In this document: positions 31,689-40,414 of the stretch, one piece after another
Numbering within the stretch: position 1 is the first letter of the stretch
Layout of the letters: each line of letters starts with the position of its first letter
Source of the DNA: an uncultured Porphyromonadaceae bacterium
Lineage (GTDB): Bacteria; Bacteroidota; Bacteroidia; Bacteroidales; Muribaculaceae
NCBI GenBank assembly: GCA_947177405.1
Contig: CAMWUJ010000023.1
Location: 1 to 41,686 of the forward strand
Direction of reading: 5' to 3'
DNA: 41,686 nucleotides
The notes under the pieces: generated by a model
Databases searched by the model: none
The model's input: the letters and a program-made list of their open reading frames with translations, nothing else
What the model was told of the DNA's origin: nothing
Program-made: the position numbers and the translations under genes

Positions 31689-34149
31689 CTCGATAGTACA
31701 CTCTCTTCACCCGTGGTGACACGGAGGTGAGAATTTCATAGGGAATGGTGTCAAGCGTATCGGCAAGCCGCTGTATGGAAGCGTTGCGTCCGAATATCTC
31801 CACACTGTCGCCGACCCTGCAGTCGATTCCTGTCACATCTATCATGCAAGCGTCCATGCATATATTCCCGATGGTAGGTGCCCATTTCCCATTGATGAAT
31901 ACAGAGATGTTGCCACGTCCGAAGTGCCGGTTCATCCCATCGGCATAGCCGATCGGGATAGTGGCTATGCGCGACCTGCGGCTTATCACTCCATAGCGAC
32001 CGTAGCCCACGGTCTCACCCGGGTCATATTCCCTCATGGCGATTATAACTGTCCTTAAGGTGGATACCACGGCCAAAGGCTTCTCCATTTCCGGAGGAAG
32101 GGTATTGGCCCCGTAAAGGCCTATTCCCAGTCGGGCCATGTCGTAATGATATTGAGGAAATCTCAATATTCCGGCGGAATTCAATATATGGCGCAAGATT
32201 GGCCGTGGATAGTTCTTTAGCATATAGCCGGTATATTTTTCGAAGCGTGAGAGCTGCAACTCAGTGAAGTCGTTCATATCCGGACAATCGGCTGTGGCCA
32301 GATGTGAGAATACCGACTTCGGACGAACTGTATCAGTGGAATTGAGAAGATCCATCAGACGTGGAAGCTCGCTTTCTATGAAGCCTGTTCGATGCATTCC
32401 GGTGTCAAGCTTTATATGCACCGGATAATCTTTTATTCCGTTTTTGCCGGCTTCTGTGATCATATCCTCAAGCATATCGAACGAATATATCTCGGGTTCA
32501 AGGTGATATGCGAACATAGATCGGTAGTTCAACACTTTGGGATTCATCACCATGATAGGCATCACTATGCCGCTTCGACGGAGTTCGATTCCTTCGTCAA
32601 GCACTGCCACTGCTAAATATGCCGCTCCGCAATCCTGAAGCGTTTTTGCAATCTCATAGCTGCCGGCTCCATATCCGGATGCTTTCACCATGCACACGAT
32701 CCCCACCCCAGCCGGAAGTGCCCCGCGGAAATAATTATAATTGGAGATGATTGAATCGAGATTCACTTCAAGCACTGTCTCATGTTTGCGGGCCTCTAAC
32801 ATTTCAGCCACTTCGGTAAGAGGAATTTCAGGAGATCCCTTTATCAGTATGATCTCGTCTGAAAAGTCGGACGGTGACATCCCGGAGATGAAATCAGCAG
32901 CTGTATCGAAGAATATCGAACCGGGTGCAAACAGAGCGGCGTTAGCTTTGAGTGAAGAACCAACTCCTATGAATTTATGTATTCTTGCTTTCTTGATAAG
33001 TGCAGCTATCTCTTTGTAAAGATCTGTCGGATCCATATCTTCGTGATGAAGGTCGCTCAGGACAAGAGTCATCGATTGTGAGGGGGTCTTGCGGCGTCGT
33101 ATGAAATCAAGAGCGGGGCGAAGAGAGGAGAAATCGGATGTATATTGGTCGAGCACGATGGAACACCCGTTCACACCGTCGGAGACATTGAGGCGTGTCC
33201 CGATCTTATGAAGATGTTTGAAGCGTTCGGCGATCACATTCCTGTCAATTCCTGAGAGAAGCATGAATGAGAGAGCATTGGCTGCGTTCTCGAGATCGGC
33301 ATCTGTAGATAGCGGAGCGGTGAAGGAGGATTCGGTCCCTTCATATTCATATTTGATCTCCATTTCGTCGCGAGAAAGCTGCCTGGCCATGATTCGGAGG
33401 TCGGCCGGAAGATTACGAGCACTCCATGTGAAGAGTTTGGCAGGGTCGATCATCTCTTTTGCCATGGAGGCAATTTCCGGTGAATCAGCATTGATTATCA
33501 CGCACTTCACATTCTCTGCCTGGGCAAGCTTTAGTTTCTCCTCAGCTTTCTCCTTCATTGATCCGAATCCATCGGAATGGGCCTCTCCGAGATTGGTTAT
33601 GATCACAGTATCCGGGTTTATACACGCCGCAAGACTTTTCATCTCTCCTTTTGCTGAAATTCCGGCTTCGATAATAGCCAGGGAAGCTGCCGGACTAATA
33701 TTCCACAATGACAGTGGCACGCCTATCTGAGAATTATAACTTCTTGGCGAACGTGAGATATCTGCCAATGGCTCCATAAGTTGGAATATCCATTCTTTAA
33801 GAGTGGTTTTGCCACGACTTCCTGTGAGGGCAAGGATTTCTCCCTTGAAGGTTTTTTTTCTTGCTGCGATTCTCTGCAGTGCCTTTATGGAATCCGCTAC
33901 GACAAGCCAATTCACACCGGGGATTTCCTCAAGTCCTTCAGGAATTTTATTCACCACAAAATTCCTTACTCCGGCCTCGATAAGATCACGTATATAGCGG
34001 TGGCCGTCGTTTCCTGCCGTGGGAATGGCAAAGAAAAGGGTATCGGATGCAGATTCCAGGGATCTCGAATCGGTGAGAAGATAATTTATTTCCATGTCGG
34101 CTACAGGCCGTGGCAGAGACAGGAGAGAGGATATTTCAGATATCAACAT
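31684..34149 (-). CDS. murF-alr: MurF-alanine racemase fusion
   Basis: One polypeptide of 821 residues joins two peptidoglycan enzymes, a fusion known in Bacteroidota. Residues about 1-455 are MurF, which adds D-Ala-D-Ala to UDP-MurNAc-tripeptide: ATP loop ALTGSRGKTTLKEW near 110, then RSPRSYNSQIGVPLSLWNI, IIEAGISAKGEM and ITNLGEAHSDGFGS. Residues about 460-821 are a PLP-dependent alanine racemase: LEVNLDSIISNYNYFRGALP, MVKASGYGAG near 487 (PLP lysine), KLDTGMHRTGF, and IPIGYADGMNRHFG near 735 with the second base region. Making D-Ala beside its consumer is efficient. The ATG at 34149 is chosen over two upstream TTG/CTG codons. It lies 42 nt after surE. Confidence 0.95.
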   Translation of the reverse strand: MLISEISSLLSLPRPVADMEINYLLTDSRSLESASDTLFFAIPTAGNDGHRYIRDLIEAGVRNFVVNKIPEGLEEIPGVNWLVVADSIKALQRIAARKKTFKGEILALTGSRGKTTLKEWIFQLMEPLADISRSPRSYNSQIGVPLSLWNISPAASLAIIEAGISAKGEMKSLAACINPDTVIITNLGEAHSDGFGSMKEKAEEKLKLAQAENVKCVIINADSPEIASMAKEMIDPAKLFTWSARNLPADLRIMARQLSRDEMEIKYEYEGTESSFTAPLSTDADLENAANALSFMLLSGIDRNVIAERFKHLHKIGTRLNVSDGVNGCSIVLDQYTSDFSSLRPALDFIRRRKTPSQSMTLVLSDLHHEDMDPTDLYKEIAALIKKARIHKFIGVGSSLKANAALFAPGSIFFDTAADFISGMSPSDFSDEIILIKGSPEIPLTEVAEMLEARKHETVLEVNLDSIISNYNYFRGALPAGVGIVCMVKASGYGAGSYEIAKTLQDCGAAYLAVAVLDEGIELRRSGIVMPIMVMNPKVLNYRSMFAYHLEPEIYSFDMLEDMITEAGKNGIKDYPVHIKLDTGMHRTGFIESELPRLMDLLNSTDTVRPKSVFSHLATADCPDMNDFTELQLSRFEKYTGYMLKNYPRPILRHILNSAGILRFPQYHYDMARLGIGLYGANTLPPEMEKPLAVVSTLRTVIIAMREYDPGETVGYGRYGVISRRSRIATIPIGYADGMNRHFGRGNISVFINGKWAPTIGNICMDACMIDVTGIDCRVGDSVEIFGRNASIQRLADTLDTIPYEILTSVSPRVKRVYYRE

Positions 34150-34191
34150 CAGCAATTGGTTTAATTCAGGTGAAAAAGAGGGAAATATGGA

Positions 34192-34971
34192 CTAATAAAC
34201 CTGTGGCAGCGTGAGGATCCAGTCGAGTGAGGAAGGGATGGCAATACGGCGGTTCACGGAGGTGGGTACCACTGATACTATCCCATGTGCCAGACACCAC
34301 TCATCTGTGTTTTCATTCTCAGGCTCATCATTGATAAATTCTCCTGAAAGAAGATAGAACTTTTTCCCCGCAGGATCGGTATATTCACGATATTCATCAT
34401 TCCAATGTCCCTGACAGGGCACGGCAATCTTCATTTCCTTCGGTTCGCTCCCTATCGCCGGAATATTTACGTTGAGACATAACCCATCAGGCAGTCCATG
34501 CTCCAGAACTTCTTTCACCACAATATCGACTGCCCGGTTACAAATCGAGAAGTCTGCTTCATGGCTATGGTCGGTAAGTGAGAATCCGATTGAAGGGAGT
34601 CCGAAGGCACATCCTTCGCATGCTGCACCCATCGTGCCGGAATATAACTCGTTGACTGATGCGTTAGATCCGTGGTTTATACCCGACACCACCAAATCGG
34701 GACGCCGGTCGAGAATATGATGCATGGCAAGCTTTATGCAATCCACAGGAGTGCCGTTGGTCTGATACATCCGGGCTCCCTTGTAATCGGGCAGGGGAGT
34801 GATGCGAAGCGGTTCATTCACGGTAATGGCCATTGATTGACCGGATCTCGGTGAATCGGGACAAACCACTACCACATCTCCGAAATTCACAAGACGTTCT
34901 ACAAGGGCTTTCACCCCTTTGGCGAAGATGCCATCATCGTTGGATACTAAGATAAGAGGTCGGTTTTTCAT
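34192..34971 (-). CDS. surE: 5'/3'-nucleotidase SurE
   Basis: A 259-residue metal-dependent phosphatase acting on nucleoside 5'- and 3'-monophosphates, linked to stationary-phase survival. Family signatures: ILVSNDDGIFAKGVKALVERL (the DD metal ligands near residue 12), VVVCPDSPRSGQSMAIT, TNGTPVDCIKLAMHHIL, VVSGINHGSNASVNELYSGT near 105, and CLNVNIPAI. It overlaps the glycosyltransferase gene by 4 nt (ATGA), hence translational coupling. Confidence 0.94.
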   Translation of the reverse strand: MKNRPLILVSNDDGIFAKGVKALVERLVNFGDVVVVCPDSPRSGQSMAITVNEPLRITPLPDYKGARMYQTNGTPVDCIKLAMHHILDRRPDLVVSGINHGSNASVNELYSGTMGAACEGCAFGLPSIGFSLTDHSHEADFSICNRAVDIVVKEVLEHGLPDGLCLNVNIPAIGSEPKEMKIAVPCQGHWNDEYREYTDPAGKKFYLLSGEFINDEPENENTDEWCLAHGIVSVVPTSVNRRIAIPSSLDWILTLPQVY

Positions 34972-35969
34972 AATTTACTGATTTTTCTACGTAATACATA
35001 ATGCTGCCAGACAATGCATGAATCTCCCCCCGGCTGACTGCTCAGAATATCTTTTTCGGGGAATACGTTATAGTTTTTCCTCATTTTTTTGAAATCCTTA
35101 TGGGCTCTGAGAATGGCTTTTGCATTTGCCATGTCTCCTTTGGCGACAAACATCCCGAAAGCGAGTGTATCGGCAAGCCTGCGGAGGAAAAGGATTCTTT
35201 TACCTTTCTTTTTCGGAAGGTTCTTATGAAGGAGCAGGAGGTTGTTGCGGAAGTTGAGATATGTTTTCTCCGGGTTACCCTGTGCGAGCGATGCTCCTCC
35301 GACGTGATACACGGTGGATCGGGTGACTATGCAGTTCCGGTATCCCGCGTTAAGGATGCGGCAGCAAAGATCGATTTCTTCCATGTGTGCGAAGAAATCA
35401 GGATCGAGCCCTCCCAGCCGGAGGTAAAGGTCGCGACGTGTGGTGAGACAGGCTCCGGATGCCCAGGTGATATATGGGGAGACATTGTCATATTGACCGT
35501 GGTCGGCTTCTATGGATTCAAACAGTCTCCCACGACAGAACGGATACCCTAACCGGTCGAGAAAGCCTCCGGCAGCCCCGGCATATTCGAACATCTCCCT
35601 GTTATGATAGGAAAGAATCTTTGGCTGGACCGCCCCGGCTTCCGGATGGGTTTCCATGAATTCAAGAATCGGTTGCCACCACCCTTCGGTAACTTCCACA
35701 TCGGAATTTAGCAGGGTGACGTATTCATAGTCACATTCCGCAATGGCGCGGTTGTATCCTTCAGCAAATCCAAGGTTCCTGTCGAATGTCAATAGATGCA
35801 CTTGTGGGAAATTGGATCTCAACCATTCCACGGATTCATCAGTGGATCCGTTATCGGCAACGATCAAATCCACATCCTCACCAGTGGTGTAGGATACTGC
35901 GATGGGAATAAACTCTTTGAGGAGCTTGATTCCATTCCAGTTTAATATTATGACTCCTAACTTTTTCAT
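34968..35969 (-). CDS. Glycosyltransferase family 2 (rhamnosyltransferase-like)
   Basis: A 333-residue GT-A enzyme. Domain start: LGVIILNWNGIKLLKEFIP, LIVADNGSTDESVEWL, LTFDRNLGFAEGYNRAIA near residue 70, and VTLLNSDVEVTEGWWQPILE with the DxD-type acidic pair (NSDVEV). Then WASGACLTTRRDLYLRLGG and FFAHMEEIDLCCRI near 205, where HMEE is the catalytic ExxD-like motif. The GFAEGYNRAI region is typical of rhamnosyl- and galactofuranosyl-transferase-like families. A C-terminal basic amphipathic helix probably contacts the membrane. Short overlaps tie it to mtaB and surE. Confidence 0.88.
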   Translation of the reverse strand: MKKLGVIILNWNGIKLLKEFIPIAVSYTTGEDVDLIVADNGSTDESVEWLRSNFPQVHLLTFDRNLGFAEGYNRAIAECDYEYVTLLNSDVEVTEGWWQPILEFMETHPEAGAVQPKILSYHNREMFEYAGAAGGFLDRLGYPFCRGRLFESIEADHGQYDNVSPYITWASGACLTTRRDLYLRLGGLDPDFFAHMEEIDLCCRILNAGYRNCIVTRSTVYHVGGASLAQGNPEKTYLNFRNNLLLLHKNLPKKKGKRILFLRRLADTLAFGMFVAKGDMANAKAILRAHKDFKKMRKNYNVFPEKDILSSQPGGDSCIVWQHYVLRRKISKL

Positions 35970-37285
35970 ATAATTTCGCCGATGAAAGAATCAGGTTCGT
36001 CGGTATCAATAGCGGTGAGACGGACTCTTGAGATGGTATTGATCCGAGTAGCATCCAATGGAGCGGTGACACGGAGATAATTGGGGGTGAAACCATGCAT
36101 TCGGTCTGACCCATTCACCGGGTGCTCCCACAATACATCATATTCCTTGCCGACCCTTTCCTCCATAAATTCTCTAAGCTTGCTATCGGAAAGGGCGGTA
36201 AGGACCGCTACGCGGCGGTGTTTCTCCTCTTGACTCACGACGTGGTCGATCTTCAGGGCCGGGGTACCGGGTCGTTCAGAATATGGGAAGACGTGGAGCT
36301 TGTCAACCGGCAGCCTTTTCACAAATTCGAGGGAATTATTCCATTCTGCCTCATCTTCACCTCGTGCGCCGGCAATGATATCGATTCCTATAAAGGCATC
36401 AGGCATGAGATCGCGGATCTTTTTTATACGGCTCTCGAAAAGCGAGGTGTCATATCGGCGGTTCATCAGACGGAGCACCTTGTCGGATCCGGCCTGGAGG
36501 GGGATATGGAAATGAGGAGTGAAGGCTCGCGCTTCGTTGGCTACCCATTCGATGATTTCTTCGGTAAGGAGATTGGGCTCTATAGAGGATATTCGGTAAC
36601 GTTCGATTCCGGATACTTTGTCGAGTTCTCGGATGAGATCGAAGAAAGTCTCACCGGTATCTCTTCCGAATTCACCGATGTTGACTCCTGTGAGCACGAT
36701 TTCCTTTCCTCCTTCATCTGCCACTTTGCGTGCCGTGTCAACAAGCTCAACGATTTTCCCCGAGCGTGAACGTCCCCGAGCGTAAGGGATTGTGCAGTAG
36801 GTACAAAAATAATCGCAGCCGTCCTGAACCTTAAGGAAATAACGTGTCCGGTCGCCTCGTTCGCAAGATGGCTGGAATTTCTTAATCTCAAGGAAGGGAG
36901 TGACTTCCATCCGTTTCTCTCTGTCTTTCAGCCATTTCTCGATAAAATCGGCTGCTCTCATTTTTTCGTTGGAACCCAACACTATATCAACTCCGGGAAT
37001 GGAATTCACTTCCTCCGGTTTCAATTGGGCATAACATCCTGTTACCACGATGGCCGCATCAGGATATCGGGTGGAGAGACGGCGGATAAGTTGCCGTCCT
37101 TTCTTGTCGGCAGTCTCCGTCACCGAACAAGTGTTAATTACAATAATGTCGGGAGTATCTCCCTTTGCTGCCCGGAAAATTCCCTTTCCGGTGAGAATCT
37201 TTCCAATCGCAGAAGTCTCGGAGAAATTCAACTTGCATCCCAAGGTGTGGTATTCGGCCTTGAGTATTTCCTTATTATCTGTCAT
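35966..37285 (-). CDS. mtaB: tRNA t6A37 C2-methylthiotransferase
   Basis: Radical-SAM methylthiotransferase making ms2t6A at position 37 of tRNAs that read ANN codons. 439 residues in the family order: N-terminal UPF0004 domain with three cysteines (HTLGCKLNFSET, INTCSVTETAD, VVTGCYAQLKPEEV), radical SAM core with CDYFCTYCTIPYARG near residue 155 (CxxxCxxC), EIVLTGVNIGEFGRD, and a C-terminal TRAM domain ending in VRLTAIDTDEPDSFIGEI. The HTLGCKLN form and the size set it apart from MiaB and RimO. I use the ATG at 37285, as the longer frame starts at TTG. A -7-like box TAATTTTG (complement of 37304-37311) lies close upstream without a good partner. Confidence 0.93.
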   Translation of the reverse strand: MTDNKEILKAEYHTLGCKLNFSETSAIGKILTGKGIFRAAKGDTPDIIVINTCSVTETADKKGRQLIRRLSTRYPDAAIVVTGCYAQLKPEEVNSIPGVDIVLGSNEKMRAADFIEKWLKDREKRMEVTPFLEIKKFQPSCERGDRTRYFLKVQDGCDYFCTYCTIPYARGRSRSGKIVELVDTARKVADEGGKEIVLTGVNIGEFGRDTGETFFDLIRELDKVSGIERYRISSIEPNLLTEEIIEWVANEARAFTPHFHIPLQAGSDKVLRLMNRRYDTSLFESRIKKIRDLMPDAFIGIDIIAGARGEDEAEWNNSLEFVKRLPVDKLHVFPYSERPGTPALKIDHVVSQEEKHRRVAVLTALSDSKLREFMEERVGKEYDVLWEHPVNGSDRMHGFTPNYLRVTAPLDATRINTISRVRLTAIDTDEPDSFIGEII

Positions 37286-37383
37286 TCCAATGAAGTTCTG
37301 ATGCAAAATTAGTAAAAATTGAGGGGAAAAGAGAGGAAATTATCCTTAAAATAGGAAAAAGAATCGAAAAAATTACTTTTGCT

Positions 37384-37432
37384 ATTGACAAGAGGGGGGA
37401 GAATGTATTATCTTTGCACGCGTTAATTAACG
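37384..37432 (+). promoter_or_regulatory. Predicted ftsX promoter with a palindrome at the start
   Basis: ATTG (37384-37387), 21 bp, TATCTTTG (37409-37416), full -7 match. The predicted start, near 37423, falls within a perfect 12-bp palindrome CGTTAATTAACG (37421-37432). The palindrome could be an operator or part of a start-site structure. Confidence 0.5.
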
Positions 37433-37465
37433 ACTTATACGGTTCGAGGAACTGTGTGATGAAAT

Positions 37466-38344
37466 ATGAAAGAAAATAAAGAGGTAAAAATCTCCTATAT
37501 AGCGGCCCATCTCACCACAATCATCAGTGTTACGCTGGTTCTTGTGTTGGTGGGCATTATTGCTATGGTATGGATTGGAGCTGACAAGGAAACACGCCGG
37601 ATGAGGGAGAAAATTGAGCTTAGTGTGATAATGTCCGACTCAATAAGTAATTCCGACGCACGTGTTGTGGAAGAGATGATAAAGAAGGAACCGTATGCGC
37701 TCCAGACTCAGTTTATCAGTCGTGAGGATGCTATGAAGCAGTGGAAAAAGGATACCGGTGAAGACCTTGAGGAGGTGTTCGGTGTCAATCCTCTGAGTCC
37801 TGAGATCAGTTTCACGCTAAAAGCCGATTATTCCTCTCCCGCACAGATAGCTTCTATCCGCGATGCGATTGCCAAAATCAAGGGGGTGGAGGATGTTTCT
37901 ACCCCTGAGACCGATACAGTGGAAGCAATCAACCGTAGCGTGTCTCGAATGACCGCCCTATTGGGGGCTATTGCCATAGTGATGCTGATCATCTCTTTTG
38001 TGCTGATCAATAATACAGTTCATCTCACCATATATTCGCGTCGATTCACTATTCATACTATGCAGCTTGTAGGAGCCACTAATGGATATATACGACGTCC
38101 GGTGGTATTTAACAATATGATGTGCGGTCTGATAGCGGGCTTGATTGCATCGGGTCTTATTGCCATTGTCCTCGCATTCGCTCCCGAAGCCGGATTCCAT
38201 GAGCTCAATAACGTGATTGGTTGGGAGGAATTCGGGGTTGTGGCCGGTGGAATCACATTGGTCGGAATGATTATTTGTGCATTGGCCGCCTGGATGTCAA
38301 CAGCGCGTTATCTCGGCAAGGATTATGACAAGCTGTTCAGATAA
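37466..38344 (+). CDS. ftsX: Cell division protein FtsX
   Basis: A 292-residue membrane component of the FtsEX complex, which activates peptidoglycan hydrolases at the septum. It has the FtsX layout: a first helix (ITTIISVTLVLVLVGIIAMV-like, residues 18-37), an extracytoplasmic domain of about 130 residues with REDAMKQWKKDTGEDLEEVF, then three C-terminal helices around residues 165-190, 210-235 and 255-280 with SRRFTIHTMQLVGATNGYIR between the first two, a conserved FtsX loop. The partner ATPase gene ftsE is not next to it here. It begins the ftsX-DUF3098-uppP-truB-queA run. Confidence 0.93.
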   Translation: MKENKEVKISYIAAHLTTIISVTLVLVLVGIIAMVWIGADKETRRMREKIELSVIMSDSISNSDARVVEEMIKKEPYALQTQFISREDAMKQWKKDTGEDLEEVFGVNPLSPEISFTLKADYSSPAQIASIRDAIAKIKGVEDVSTPETDTVEAINRSVSRMTALLGAIAIVMLIISFVLINNTVHLTIYSRRFTIHTMQLVGATNGYIRRPVVFNNMMCGLIAGLIASGLIAIVLAFAPEAGFHELNNVIGWEEFGVVAGGITLVGMIICALAAWMSTARYLGKDYDKLFR

Positions 38345-38370
38345 AACAAGGCTATAATTTGATATTTGAT

Positions 38371-38697
38371 ATGATTTCATCAGAAAAAAATATAACTACG
38401 AATAAAAGTGGAAAGCCGGGAAGCATTCCCGCAGGTAATGATGATCAGCGTCCATTCACCAAAATTAACTTTTATATGATGGGAGGCTGCGTGGCGCTTA
38501 TCATAATTGGCTTTTTGCTAATGAGCGGAGGTGGAAGCTCCGACCCGGTGGCGTTTAATCCCGAAATTTTCAGTACCCGCAGGATTGTGGTCGGACCTGC
38601 TTTGGCATTCCTCGGTTTCCTTCTGATGGCTTTCGCTATAATATATACTCCGAAGGAAAAGAAAACCGGTGTGGAGAAGACCTCCGGAGAGGAATGA
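38371..38697 (+). CDS. DUF3098 family membrane protein
   Basis: A 108-residue protein with two helices: KINFYMMGGCVALIIIGFLL near residue 32 and IVVGPALAFLGFLLMAFAII near 75, separated by SGGGSSDPVAFNPEIFSTRR. This is the DUF3098 arrangement, which in Bacteroidota is regularly found between ftsX and uppP. Function unknown; a role with FtsX or the envelope is inferred from order only. I start at the ATG at 38371, because the longer frame begins at TTG. Confidence 0.88.
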   Translation: MISSEKNITTNKSGKPGSIPAGNDDQRPFTKINFYMMGGCVALIIIGFLLMSGGGSSDPVAFNPEIFSTRRIVVGPALAFLGFLLMAFAIIYTPKEKKTGVEKTSGEE

Positions 38698-38781
38698 TCC
38701 TGATCGGGTATCCGATGGTTTAAGACTTGTGAGACTTAAGAATAGAGATTCTTTAATATAGTTCATCTATAGGTAAACAAT

Positions 38782-39639
38782 ATGGATTGGTTAGACGCCC
38801 TCTGGTTAGGGATTATTCAAGGACTCACTGAATATCTTCCGGTGAGCTCAAGCGGTCATCTGGAAATTTTCCGTCAGATTCTTGGTGTGGAGCTTTCGGG
38901 TGAGAATGCGATTCAATTCGACATCATCCTACATGCAGCCACTGTGTGTTCCACTCTTGTGATTCTATGGCCCTTGTTCAGAAAACTTTGTGTGAGTTTC
39001 TTTACTTTCAAAAGGGATGCGGATTTTTATTATGTGTGTAAGATATTATTGTCGTGTGTACCCATCGCGATCGTGGGTTTCTTTTTCAAAGAGACGGTGG
39101 AAAGCTTCTTTGAGGGGAATTTGAAAGTGGTCGGTGTGTGTCTTCTGATCACGGCTTTCCTTCTCACATTTGCTCATTTATCGGATTTGAGGGCTGTGCG
39201 ACGTCTGCAGACCTCACCCACGAATGGAGCGGATATGGTGCCCGCCTCAGCTGGACATCAGATCACATGGTTCGATGCCTTTATCATTGGATGCGCCCAG
39301 GCTCTTGCAGTGCTCCCGGGATTGAGCCGGTCGGGCACGACTATTGCCACAGGTATAATTCTTGGTGACCGCCGCGATCAGATGGCGCAATTCTCCTTCC
39401 TGATGGTGATTATCCCTATCCTGGGTGAGGCCCTTCTGCAAGTAAAAGATATCATTAGTCCGGATCCGGGTGTGACCGTTGAATCGGTAGGCGCAATCCC
39501 TATGATTATTGGTTTTCTTGCGGCATTCCTGGTTGGATGTTGTGCTTGTAAATGGATGATAAATCTTGTTAAGAAAGGTAAGCTTGTATGGTTTGCCCTA
39601 TATTGTGTCCTTGCTGGTCTGCTTTGTATTTTCTGGTAA
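38782..39639 (+). CDS. uppP: Undecaprenyl-diphosphatase
   Basis: BacA/UppP dephosphorylates undecaprenyl-diphosphate, regenerating the lipid carrier for peptidoglycan and surface polysaccharide; it confers bacitracin tolerance. The 285-residue protein has the two signature blocks on opposite membrane repeats: GIIQGLTEYLPVSSSGHLEI near residue 10 (with the catalytic E and SSSGH), and LPGLSRSGTTIATGIILGDR near 180 with the RSGTT motif. Eight hydrophobic segments. It precedes truB by 3 nt, so the two are coupled. Confidence 0.95.
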   Translation: MDWLDALWLGIIQGLTEYLPVSSSGHLEIFRQILGVELSGENAIQFDIILHAATVCSTLVILWPLFRKLCVSFFTFKRDADFYYVCKILLSCVPIAIVGFFFKETVESFFEGNLKVVGVCLLITAFLLTFAHLSDLRAVRRLQTSPTNGADMVPASAGHQITWFDAFIIGCAQALAVLPGLSRSGTTIATGIILGDRRDQMAQFSFLMVIIPILGEALLQVKDIISPDPGVTVESVGAIPMIIGFLAAFLVGCCACKWMINLVKKGKLVWFALYCVLAGLLCIFW

Positions 39640-39642
39640 AAG

Positions 39643-40350
39643 ATGGATTTGATTGGTGGAGAAATAATTGGAGTTGACAAGCCTCTGGGTTGGACTTCGT
39701 TTGATGCAGTGAAGCGTCTGCGGGGTGCCATTCAAAGGCGGCTTGGTGTAAAGAAATTCAAGGTCGGTCATGCCGGCACTCTGGATCCTCTTGCCACCGG
39801 AGTCCTTATAATATGCACCGGGCGAGCCACACGTGAGATCGAACGTCTTCAGAATGGCAGCAAGGAATACATTGCTGACATCCGTCTTGGAGCTACAACT
39901 CCGAGTTTTGATCTGGAGACTGAGGTTGATGCCATTTTCCCGTGGGATCATATCACTGTGGAAAAAATTGAGGAGGTGCTTCCTCGCTTCACCGGACGTG
40001 TGATGCAGGTTCCTCCCGTATTCTCGGCTGTCAAGATTGATGGAAAGAGAGCATATAAGTTTGCAAGAAAGGGTGAGGAAGTGGAGCTTAAGGCAAAACC
40101 ACTGGAAATAAGTGTTCTCGAACTTCTCAGCTATGAGGCTCCTCTCCTTCGAGTGAGGGTGGTATGCAGCAAGGGGACCTATATCCGGGCTTTGGCACGC
40201 GATATCGGGACGGCTCTCGGATCGGGCGCACATCTCGTAGGATTGCGTCGCACTAGAGTGGGGGAGATCACCGCTGAAGATTGCCTCACTATTGATCAGG
40301 CAATGGAGAAGATCAAAAATGATCCCCTTGAGTTTCCCGACTCCGACTAA
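39643..40350 (+). CDS. truB: tRNA pseudouridine-55 synthase
   Basis: Converts U55 of the T loop in nearly all tRNAs to pseudouridine. The 235-residue protein has GEIIGVDKPLGWTSFDAVKR at the start, the catalytic HAGTLDPLATGVLIICTGRA near residue 45 (aspartate of the GTLDP motif), YIADIRLGATTPSFDLETEV, QVPPVFSAVKIDGKRAYKFA and GTYIRALARDIGTALGSGAH near 170. It lacks the extra C-terminal PUA domain of long forms, which is normal for this phylum. The ATG lies three bases after the uppP stop. Confidence 0.95.
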   Translation: MDLIGGEIIGVDKPLGWTSFDAVKRLRGAIQRRLGVKKFKVGHAGTLDPLATGVLIICTGRATREIERLQNGSKEYIADIRLGATTPSFDLETEVDAIFPWDHITVEKIEEVLPRFTGRVMQVPPVFSAVKIDGKRAYKFARKGEEVELKAKPLEISVLELLSYEAPLLRVRVVCSKGTYIRALARDIGTALGSGAHLVGLRRTRVGEITAEDCLTIDQAMEKIKNDPLEFPDSD

Positions 40351-40414
40351 ATGAAATGTATTGAATGATTAGGCATGCATCCACAGGATGGCTGTGCATA
40401 ACTTCTTTTGATAA

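Noticed and set aside
34150..34155. Upstream TTG/CTG codons as alternative murF-alr start
   Set aside because: The ATG at 34149 is two codons downstream and the normal choice.
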